From Chitinophagales bacterium (lineage in GTDB: Bacteria; Bacteroidota; Bacteroidia; Chitinophagales; Chitinophagaceae), in contig JAFLBM010000018.1 in the NCBI GenBank assembly GCA_017303455.1, positions 46,972-110,971 on the forward strand: a stretch of DNA of 64,000 bases, in the 5' to 3' direction. A program made the translations under genes and the position numbers. The notes beneath the pieces were generated by a model. That model was given only the letters and a program-made list of their open reading frames with translations. It did no database searches and was not told the origin of the DNA. Shown here one piece after another: positions 1-6,648 of this stretch. Position 1 is the first letter of the stretch. The number at the start of each line of letters is the position of its first letter.

Positions 1-786
1 TATGCCCAAACTGAAGAAGTGGTAACTAACCAGACAATAATTCAGCTTCAGAAGGCTGGATTGGGAAAAGAGGTTATCAAGACGAAGATTCAAGCCTCAA
101 ACTGCAACTTTGATCTCTCTACAGAAGGACTAATTGCCTTAAAAAAGGCCTCTATCCCGGATGATGTGATAAGTGTGATGCTGGCTAAAACATCTACCCC
201 AGCCACTAAAGCTCAAAGCATACCCAATACAGAGAACCCAGGTATTACCATACCCAGCAATACCGGTATATATTTCTTGGATTCAGTATCTAATAAATTC
301 ATAGAGCTTGAACCCTCCCTGTTAACCAATCAAAAGTCCGGTGGGTTTGGCGAAACATTGAAGCGATCCGTAAGTACACTCTTTAATGCAAAACAAAGAG
401 CATCACTTAGTGGAAAAGAAGCCAATACCAAACTTTATACTCATAAACCAGTATTTCTCTTTGTCTTTGATACCACGACAAGCGGGTTTAGTAACAGTAG
501 TTCAGTCTGGTCTAATGTTCAAAGTCCAAATGAGTTTTTCTTGGTGACACTAACAGTATCTAAGAATAGCCGTGAGATCGTAGTGGGGAAGCAGAACAAT
601 GTAAAGTCTGATATGGGTATTAGTGATGAAGTTAAGATTGCCATGACCTCAAAGAAAATACGAAGAGGTGTATACGAAGTTGCCATAGCAGAGCCAATGC
701 AGAGAGGAGAGTATTGCTTCATGTTTGCCGCCTCATCAATGTATGGAGGGCAATCACATAAGGTTTATGATTTTAGTGTGAGATAA
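1..786 (+). CDS. Secreted or envelope hypothetical protein, 5' end cut by the window
   Basis: The frame is open to the window edge and begins with residues Tyr-Ala-Gln, which look like the end of a signal peptide (..A-Q cleavage), so the real start lies upstream; a GTG at 19 is in frame but is unlikely to be the start. The first 60 residues (TNQTIIQLQKAGLGKEVI..., then FDLSTEGLIALKKASIPDDVI) match a short helical repeat common at the N terminus of Bacteroidota exported proteins of unknown function. The rest is probably beta-rich. It is followed by a strong terminator, so it ends its own transcript. No catalytic motif is visible and I do not assign a function. Confidence 0.7.
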   Translation, partial: YAQTEEVVTNQTIIQLQKAGLGKEVIKTKIQASNCNFDLSTEGLIALKKASIPDDVISVMLAKTSTPATKAQSIPNTENPGITIPSNTGIYFLDSVSNKFIELEPSLLTNQKSGGFGETLKRSVSTLFNAKQRASLSGKEANTKLYTHKPVFLFVFDTTTSGFSNSSSVWSNVQSPNEFFLVTLTVSKNSREIVVGKQNNVKSDMGISDEVKIAMTSKKIRRGVYEVAIAEPMQRGEYCFMFAASSMYGGQSHKVYDFSVR

Positions 787-824
787 GAGATAAGGAAGAA
801 GAAAAGCAACAAGCAAGTCTTTAT

Positions 825-860
825 TGTTACTTGAATTTTAAATTCAAGTAACATTTTTTT
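825..860 (+). terminator. Rho-independent terminator after the first gene
   Basis: A perfect 14-bp inverted repeat (825-838 with 840-853, TGTTACTTGAATTT and its complement) is followed directly by seven T. It lies 39 nt after the stop at 786. The stem is AT-rich but long, and its symmetry suggests it could also act in the other direction. Confidence 0.8.
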
Positions 861-1273
861 AACAATTGTATCAAACCTATTCTGGGCATGAGTTTCCCGC
901 AAAAAATTCCAAAATATCCGTGTAAACCCCTATTGTTGAGTAATAAAATTTTCCTGACATTTAGTGAGAAGAAATTTTTTCAAGTACGTGTGAGTGTAAT
1001 TGAATAAGACACTTGTTGATTTATCTGGTTTTTATATCCGTTCCATCTTTCTAACGCCAGAAAGAGCAATAACACGAATTGCAGAATTTAAGACATGAGA
1101 CGACAGTTTTTTATAAAAAGACTGAGCAGATAAACTATGTCTAGTGGTGAAAGGTTTTTGTTTGTAGAAATTATTTGATTCGATAGTCAACATATTTCTA
1201 TACCCGGAAAGTGGTATTTTTTTGATCATTATAATAATTCAGTTTTGATTTTCAGATGCTAACTGCGATACCT
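861..1273. other. Intergenic stretch without a convincing gene
   Basis: AT-rich sequence. A 65-codon minus-strand frame at 1032-1229 has no family resemblance or start context and is probably chance. Positions 1203-1217 (CCCGGAAAGTGGTAT) are repeated exactly at 14763-14777, also in a gene-free stretch; see findings. Confidence 0.5.
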
Positions 1274-1549
1274 ATGCTCAAACACATTTCTGTACTGATC
1301 CTTGTGATACTCTTTTCAGGATATATTGCTGCACAGGATAGTGTATCAGTTCAACTACAAGTCTCCAAAAAATATTTAGATGCTGTATCAACCCAGGCTG
1401 GTAGCCTAGAAGAGAAGATGAGAAGTAAGCTTATGAAGATTAAGTCATTCAAAATACAGCCAGGATTAAAATGGAAAAATACTGTTAAAAGAGGTGTGTT
1501 AATCTATTGTTTAGATAGTGTTGATAAAATGACTTTATTTAAAGCTTGA
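1274..1549 (+). CDS. Short exported protein, possibly a decayed remnant of a coiled-coil family
   Basis: I chose the ATG at 1274 because it opens a clean signal peptide (MLKHISVLILVILFSGYIAAQ); an upstream in-frame ATG at 1256 adds six residues. The mature N terminus (QVSKKYLDAVSTQAGSLEEK) resembles a Bacteroidota family that normally continues as a long coiled coil of several hundred residues. Here it runs into a basic, non-heptad tail and stops at about 91 residues. This looks like a truncated or frameshifted remnant, but a genuine small secreted protein cannot be excluded. It lies 59 nt upstream of the oxidoreductase gene and may share its transcript. Confidence 0.4.
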   Translation: MLKHISVLILVILFSGYIAAQDSVSVQLQVSKKYLDAVSTQAGSLEEKMRSKLMKIKSFKIQPGLKWKNTVKRGVLIYCLDSVDKMTLFKA

Positions 1550-1608
1550 ACAAATGAAAACTGAAATTCAATTCTGTTAATTCAGGATACCGATAAATCT
1601 TATTTACT

Positions 1609-3195
1609 ATGTCCTTACCAATTGAGCAACAAATTGCAAGCTGGCTTAAACAATTAGAAATCCATGTTTCGTACGAATATTTACAGGAAATCATATGTAC
1701 TCATCCTGATTATCCTTCCTTAGCCTGTGTAACCGATACCCTAGATCAATTGGGAATTGAGAATGCGGCGATAGTTGCCGATAAAGAAAGGGTGAGTGAA
1801 CTGCCAATACCTTTCCTTGCACATACCGATCTGAACGGGGGGGAATTTGTACTTATTCGAAATGCCAGGAAGCAGATAAAAGACAATACAGGCTTCAAAG
1901 AAAGTTGGAGCGGGATAGCCCTCGTGGCAGAAAAGCCCCCGAAATGGGAGCATGAAGAAAATTCGAAAAGACTACGTAAAGAACGGAAGAATAGACAAGT
2001 AAAAATGTTCCTGTTTATTATCTTGGGGCTTTTGTCATTTCTACCATTGTTGAGCATGGGTTCTTGGCATGTTGCTGCGAAGGTGTTCGCCGCTTTGGCT
2101 GGATTTGCCATTGCTATATTGCTTGCCGAACACGAACTGGGTATTAGTAATCCGATTACTGAACAACTTTGTTCAACGGGCAATAATTCTGATTGTGATG
2201 CCGTACTTCAATCTCGAAAATCAAAGTTATTCAGTTGGCTTAATCTTTCAGATGTTGGACTTGTCTGGTTTGCTTCCATACTAAGTATGCAGGTAGTAGC
2301 TCTCTTTACTGCTGGGATTCCCAATATTATCCCGGTGATGTCTGTGATGACAGCAGCAGCGTTGCCTTTTACAGTTGTTTCGATTTATTATCAATGGCGG
2401 GTAATAAAAAAATGGTGCCCGCTTTGTTTACTGACTCTCTCAGTAATATGGTTACAGTTTGGACTTTATCTGCCTTCTTTATTAAGTATTGATATGTATT
2501 CACTCAACATAAATAGCATTGGCTTTACGTTGATGATCTTTACGACAATCGGGATAAGCTGGATTATGTTACTTAAACCCTTGCTTACAAGGAACCTGGA
2601 ACTTAAATCATCCAATTATTATTTATTGCGATTCAAAAGAAGTACTTCAGTTTTTATGCCCTTATTAAAGAAACAACGCCAAATTAATACAAGGGCGTTT
2701 GACCAGGATCTTCAACTGGGTGATGCTTCATCTGAAGTTCAGGTAATGGTGGGATGTAGCTTGTTTTGTATGCCCTGCGCAAAAACTCATTTAATATTAC
2801 ATGACCTGATAAAAGTATACAATATCGGGGTAACTGTCCGGTTTCAACTTCCGGATATATCAACCGGGGATAAGAAAATCAAAGCAGCTGAGTATATTTT
2901 TCAACTAACGAGGGGTAAAAAACCGGATTATAAATTAAAGGTATTACATGACTGGTACGAGATAATGGATCTTGATAAATTTAGTAAAAGTTATGTTTTA
3001 AAGACCCGGTATGATGTAAGCCGTCAATTAGAAGACCACCGAAATTGGTCTAATGAAAGCCAAATTAGATTTACACCTACTGTTTTTCTGAACGGACATG
3101 AGATCCCTCCCTATTATTCAGTACAGGACCTGGAACAGATAATAAAGATTGTGACCAGGGAGAAGAAGAAAATTGATGAGAAGCAATTGCTATAA
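1609..3195 (+). CDS. C39-like / VKOR / thioredoxin fusion: candidate disulfide-forming membrane oxidoreductase
   Basis: 528 residues in three parts. Residues 1-110 resemble the peptidase C39-like fold (HPDYPSLACVTDTLDQLGI, then GGEFVLI) but lack the catalytic Asp-Cys-Gly-Pro, so this part probably binds rather than cuts. Residues 133-325 are a multi-helix vitamin K epoxide reductase domain with the loop cysteines C188 and C196 and the membrane CPLC pair at 270-273. Residues 360-525 are a thioredoxin-like domain with C383, C387 and the CMPC pair (C387/C390), plus the cis-proline strand TPTVFLNG. VKOR-thioredoxin pairs make disulfides in exported proteins using quinone. The gene sits 74 nt before a six-Cys precursor peptide and its exporter, so its likely job is to oxidise that peptide. 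The domains are clear; the substrate is inferred. Confidence 0.85.
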   Translation: MSLPIEQQIASWLKQLEIHVSYEYLQEIICTHPDYPSLACVTDTLDQLGIENAAIVADKERVSELPIPFLAHTDLNGGEFVLIRNARKQIKDNTGFKESWSGIALVAEKPPKWEHEENSKRLRKERKNRQVKMFLFIILGLLSFLPLLSMGSWHVAAKVFAALAGFAIAILLAEHELGISNPITEQLCSTGNNSDCDAVLQSRKSKLFSWLNLSDVGLVWFASILSMQVVALFTAGIPNIIPVMSVMTAAALPFTVVSIYYQWRVIKKWCPLCLLTLSVIWLQFGLYLPSLLSIDMYSLNINSIGFTLMIFTTIGISWIMLLKPLLTRNLELKSSNYYLLRFKRSTSVFMPLLKKQRQINTRAFDQDLQLGDASSEVQVMVGCSLFCMPCAKTHLILHDLIKVYNIGVTVRFQLPDISTGDKKIKAAEYIFQLTRGKKPDYKLKVLHDWYEIMDLDKFSKSYVLKTRYDVSRQLEDHRNWSNESQIRFTPTVFLNGHEIPPYYSVQDLEQIIKIVTREKKKIDEKQLL

Positions 3196-3199
3196 CTAT

Positions 3200-3234
3200 T
3201 TGTTTGCGCAAACAAGGTACAGACCTGGTACCTT
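3200..3234 (+). promoter_or_regulatory. Two adjacent inverted repeats ahead of the precursor gene
   Basis: A perfect 16-bp palindrome (TTGTTTGCGCAAACAA, 3200-3215) is followed by a second hairpin (AAGGTAC ... GTACCTT, 3214-3234). They lie between the oxidoreductase stop and the precursor start. They could be an operator or an mRNA processing or stability element that sets precursor level separately from the upstream gene. Only the symmetry is seen; the function is inferred. Confidence 0.4.
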
Positions 3235-3269
3235 AACCCAGGCAAATTCTTTATTTTAAAAATTAAAGT

Positions 3270-3473
3270 ATGAAAAAGTTTGAAATTCTCGGAAAGGTAC
3301 TCAGTAAAGAAGAGCAAATGAAAATCAAGGGAGCCGTCGGTGGTGGTGGCGGTGGTGGGCTTGGTTGTTCACAAGGTGGTGATTTTTGCGGGGTGAACGC
3401 GGGAATCACTTATGTATGTTGCGACCAGGCTCCCAAATTGAAATGTGTTAATAATGTATGTGAGTTGGCGTAG
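3270..3473 (+). CDS. Six-cysteine secreted peptide precursor with double-glycine-type leader (knottin-like)
   Basis: 67 residues. Residues 11-22 (LSKEEQMKIKGA) fit the double-glycine leader pattern L-S-x2-E-x3-I-x-G-[GA], predicting cleavage after Gly21-Ala22 by the C39 peptidase encoded next door. The predicted 45-residue product has a run of seven glycines (24-30) and then cysteines at 33, 40, 50, 51, 59 and 64, spaced C-x6-C-x9-CC-x7-C-x4-C. That C-C-CC-C-C order is the one seen in inhibitor cystine knots. The core also has bulky Tyr, Phe and Val next to the cysteines and few charges. No lanthipeptide or radical-SAM modifying enzyme is present nearby, whereas a VKOR-thioredoxin protein is. 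Likely a disulfide-bonded bacteriocin or toxin; the target is unknown and no immunity gene is recognisable. Confidence 0.75.
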   Translation: MKKFEILGKVLSKEEQMKIKGAVGGGGGGGLGCSQGGDFCGVNAGITYVCCDQAPKLKCVNNVCELA

Positions 3474-3516
3474 GTGTGGACGACACATTTCAAGGTGAAA
3501 TAGTGCCAGAGGACCT

Positions 3517-3566
3517 AACAGGATCGGGAATTGAAACAACTTCCGGTCCTGTTTCTTCATTCTTTT
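3517..3566 (+). terminator. Terminator or attenuator between precursor and exporter genes
   Basis: AACAGGATCGGGAA (3517-3530) pairs with TTCCGGTCCTGTT (3541-3553) with one bulge and one G-T pair, followed by an interrupted T-rich run. It starts about 44 nt after the precursor stop. A leaky terminator here would give much precursor mRNA and less exporter mRNA, an arrangement common in peptide natural-product operons. The structure is visible; its leakiness is inferred. Confidence 0.55.
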
Positions 3567-3597
3567 TCAAATGCAACTAATTATCAAAATAACTTGA

Positions 3598-5925
3598 GTG
3601 TTTCCATTTTTTAAACAACCTGACTCCACTGATTGCGGTCCTACTTGCCTGAGAATGGTGGCACAATATTATGGGAAGACTCTATCCCTCCAACAAATAA
3701 GGAATAAGTTGGAGGCAGGCAGGATGGGCGTGAGCATCTTGGACATTACAGAAGCAGCCGAAGTTATTGGTTTTCACACTCAATGTGTCAGGGTTAGCTA
3801 TCATGATCTTATAACAAAGGCACATCTTCCGGCAATTTTACATTGGGATCAAAATCATTTTGTTGTTCTTTACAGCAAGAGGAAAGATAGGATGTATGTA
3901 GCTGATCCGGCAAGAGGAAAGTTATCTTTTAGTGAAGCAGAGTTTAAAAAATACTGGATTAGTAATCTTGATACCGGCGAGGGTATATCTTTGTTTTTGG
4001 AACCCTCTGCGCTTTTTACCAAAGACAAAAAGGGTGAAAGATTCGCTTTCAGTAACTTAAAAAATCTTAAAAAGGTATTTTCATTTGTAAAGCCATACAA
4101 AAGATATTTTCTGCAACTTTTGTTGGGGCTTTTTGCTGGAAGCCTTTTGCAACTGACATTCCCATTTCTTGCACAAACTATCGTTGATGTAGGTATAGCT
4201 AATCATGACCTGCATTTTGTGGAGATAATTCTTATAGCTCAACTTTCCCTGTTAGGCGGACGGCTTAGTCTTGAGTTTGTGAGGGCGTGGGTATTACTTC
4301 ATGTTAGTACCAGGATCAATATATCTATTCTTACTAATTTCCTGACTACACTTATGAAGTTGCCAATTTCATTTTTTGATAGTAAAAATACCGGCGACAT
4401 ACTTCAACGAATCAATGACAGAAATCGTATTGAAACATTTCTGACAGGGACTTCATTGAACGTATTATTTTCACTGGTCAATTTAGTTTTATTTTCTATC
4501 GTATTGTTAGTGTTTAATACAAAAATATTTTTTGTTTTTATTCTGGCCACTCTCCTTTACGGTTTTTGGATTTTATTATTTCTTAAAAAAAGGAGACAGC
4601 TGGATTATAAACATTTTGACCTCGCTTCTAAAGAACAAAGCGTGGTTATTGAATTGATCCAGGGGATGCAGGAAATTAGAATAAATGGTAGTGAAAATTC
4701 CATGCGGGCGAATTGGGAGAAAATACAATCTCGACTTTTCAAATTAAGTGGTAAAAGCCTGTCGATAAATCAGTGGCAACAATCCGGGGCATTTTTCATA
4801 AATGAGGGGAAGAATTTCCTGATAACATTTCTTTCTGCACAGGCGGTAATTAATGGGGACATGACACTTGGTTCAATGATGGCGGTGCAGTATATTATCG
4901 GGCAATTAAACAGCCCAATTGAGCAATTAGTGGGTTTTATCCAGAGTCTTCAAAACGTAAAGCTGAGTCTTGATAGGCTTAACGAGATGAGTGATATGGA
5001 TCAGGAAGAACCTCCGGAGAAAAATTTCTTTCAAGAATTACCCCCATCGTTCAAAAGGCAGATAGTTGGGGGTTGTTCAAATACAGGCGCCAATCTATTG
5101 GATGATTCAAAATCTATAAATACTTATGCCCAACCAAAATCAACACCTGCGCCAGGAGAATATGCGGATGATTATGAACCCACTACTGCAAGCATACGTT
5201 TGAAAAATGTAAGTTTCACCTACCCGGGAACCGGTAATGAACCTGTTTTGAGGAATATCAATCTTAGCTTACCAAAGGGGAAGACTACTGCCATTGTGGG
5301 CGTTAGTGGCAGCGGCAAGACAACTTTACTTAAACTTTTACTTAAATTTTATGAACCACAAGATGGTGCTATCAGCATTGATGAAATGCCATTGAGTAAT
5401 ATTAGTCATAAGGTTTGGCGGAGTCATTGCGGAGTGGTAATGCAGGATAGTTATATTTTTTCAGACACAATTGCAAGAAATATTGCTGTTGGATTTAAGG
5501 ATATCGACGAATTCAGGTTAAATCATGCTATTCAAATATCCAACTTAGATAATTTCATCAAAGATCTGCCCATCGGCGTTAATACCAAAATCGGGAATGA
5601 GGGCATTGGGATTAGTGTCGGTCAGAAACAAAGAATTCTGATCGCAAGGGCAATCTACAGGGATCCACTCTTTATACTTCTTGATGAAGCGACTAACAGC
5701 CTGGATGCGAAAAATGAAAGGGTAATAATCAGGAATCTTGCGAAAGTTTTTGCTGGCAGAACTGTTGTTGTTGTTGCCCACAGATTAAGTACTGTAAAGA
5801 ATGCAGACCAGATTGTCCTACTTAACAGGGGTTTAATCACAGAAATAGGCACACATGAGGAACTCGTATCCAAAAAGGGGGAGTATTTTGATCTTGTTAG
5901 AAACCAGCTTGAACTTGGAGAATAA
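3598..5925 (+). CDS. Peptidase-containing ABC transporter (C39 peptidase, six-helix exporter, ATPase)
   Basis: 775 residues. The N-terminal C39 cysteine peptidase has its triad in place: C13 in STDCGPTC, H87 in NHFVVLY and D103 in VADPARGK. A type-1 exporter membrane domain spans about residues 155-450. The ATPase has Walker A (GVSGSGKT, 568-575), a signature loop ISVGQ (672-676) in place of LSGGQ, Walker B with LLDEAT from about 692, and the H-loop near 728. The GTG start is forced by the in-frame TGA just before it and restores the usual MFPFFKQ beginning. The protein should cut the leader of the 3270-3473 precursor and export the product. Residues about 475-535 form an unusually long polar linker between membrane and ATPase domains. 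Confidence 0.95.
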   Translation: MFPFFKQPDSTDCGPTCLRMVAQYYGKTLSLQQIRNKLEAGRMGVSILDITEAAEVIGFHTQCVRVSYHDLITKAHLPAILHWDQNHFVVLYSKRKDRMYVADPARGKLSFSEAEFKKYWISNLDTGEGISLFLEPSALFTKDKKGERFAFSNLKNLKKVFSFVKPYKRYFLQLLLGLFAGSLLQLTFPFLAQTIVDVGIANHDLHFVEIILIAQLSLLGGRLSLEFVRAWVLLHVSTRINISILTNFLTTLMKLPISFFDSKNTGDILQRINDRNRIETFLTGTSLNVLFSLVNLVLFSIVLLVFNTKIFFVFILATLLYGFWILLFLKKRRQLDYKHFDLASKEQSVVIELIQGMQEIRINGSENSMRANWEKIQSRLFKLSGKSLSINQWQQSGAFFINEGKNFLITFLSAQAVINGDMTLGSMMAVQYIIGQLNSPIEQLVGFIQSLQNVKLSLDRLNEMSDMDQEEPPEKNFFQELPPSFKRQIVGGCSNTGANLLDDSKSINTYAQPKSTPAPGEYADDYEPTTASIRLKNVSFTYPGTGNEPVLRNINLSLPKGKTTAIVGVSGSGKTTLLKLLLKFYEPQDGAISIDEMPLSNISHKVWRSHCGVVMQDSYIFSDTIARNIAVGFKDIDEFRLNHAIQISNLDNFIKDLPIGVNTKIGNEGIGISVGQKQRILIARAIYRDPLFILLDEATNSLDAKNERVIIRNLAKVFAGRTVVVVAHRLSTVKNADQIVLLNRGLITEIGTHEELVSKKGEYFDLVRNQLELGE

Positions 5926-5951
5926 TCAATATTTAAAATAACTAATCTTGA

Positions 5952-6548
5952 ATGGAAGTATTGAAAACAAGTACAATTTTAGACAAAGATCTCAATGATG
6001 CTATAAACCGGCAACCTGCTTGGATTATCAGATATGGGAGCAGTCTTATCTTATTTCTTGTTTTGTTGGCACTGGGGCTGACATGGTTTATAAAGTATCC
6101 TGAAATAGAAAATACTCATGGAGTTTTTTATGGAAATTCATCTTTAGCCGGCGAAGCAAACTTGAATGAAGGTCCGGGGAAAAAGAATGCATTTAAAAAG
6201 AAGGATTATGTTCAAAGTGAGCTGAAGAATTCGGAAATCCGGGTCTATTTAGTGCTGGATACCGTACGATCCGAAAAGATCAAAATTGGGCAATCAATTA
6301 GTATCAAGTTTGAACCGGAAGATCAGCGGAAGGTCATTAACTTAAAGGGATGTATTAGCAAGATTAATAATGCGCCTGGTAAAGACAATAGTTTAGCAAT
6401 TCAGGTAACTTTATTTTTAAAAAGTAGAACTGCTTTACGAAATAAAATGATACTACCGGACGGGCTTAAAGTGCAGGCGGCAATAATTCTATCAGAAGAA
6501 AGATTATTCGAAGCCATTGCCAATAGGCTAATGAAGACAGGAGGATAG
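5952..6548 (+). CDS. Miniature HlyD-like accessory protein of the peptide exporter
   Basis: 198 residues with one membrane helix (about 27-49), then a short periplasmic part. Residues 95-165 (VYLVLDTVRSEKIKIGQSISIKF...) and the C terminus (LKVQAAIILSEERLFEAIANRL) match the membrane-proximal beta-barrel and tail of HlyD-type adaptor proteins. The lipoyl-like domain and the long coiled-coil hairpin of a full adaptor (400 or more residues) are absent. The frame is intact and the N and C ends are both family-like, so this is a compact form and not an obvious frameshift. It lies 26 nt after the exporter gene and just before an outer-membrane barrel gene, suggesting a bridge between them. Confidence 0.65.
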   Translation: MEVLKTSTILDKDLNDAINRQPAWIIRYGSSLILFLVLLALGLTWFIKYPEIENTHGVFYGNSSLAGEANLNEGPGKKNAFKKKDYVQSELKNSEIRVYLVLDTVRSEKIKIGQSISIKFEPEDQRKVINLKGCISKINNAPGKDNSLAIQVTLFLKSRTALRNKMILPDGLKVQAAIILSEERLFEAIANRLMKTGG

Positions 6549-6648
6549 ACTTAAAGAAAATAATTTTTAATCCGTAACTAATATTCAAAAAAATAAAGGA
6601 GTTTAAGAAAAATTGATTATTTCAGCTCCTGCAAATGATATTCTAGAT

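Noticed and set aside
1032..1229. 65-codon minus-strand ORF
   Set aside because: No family resemblance, low-complexity composition and no promoter; lies in an AT-rich spacer.
3270..3473. Lanthipeptide or radical-SAM peptide as the identity of the precursor
   Set aside because: No LanM/LanB/LanC-like or radical-SAM gene lies nearby, and the core has few Ser/Thr; disulfide bonds fit better with the VKOR-thioredoxin neighbour.
3571..3597. ATG in the exporter frame upstream of its start
   Set aside because: It reads eight codons and then TGA, so it cannot be the exporter start; the GTG at 3598 is used.
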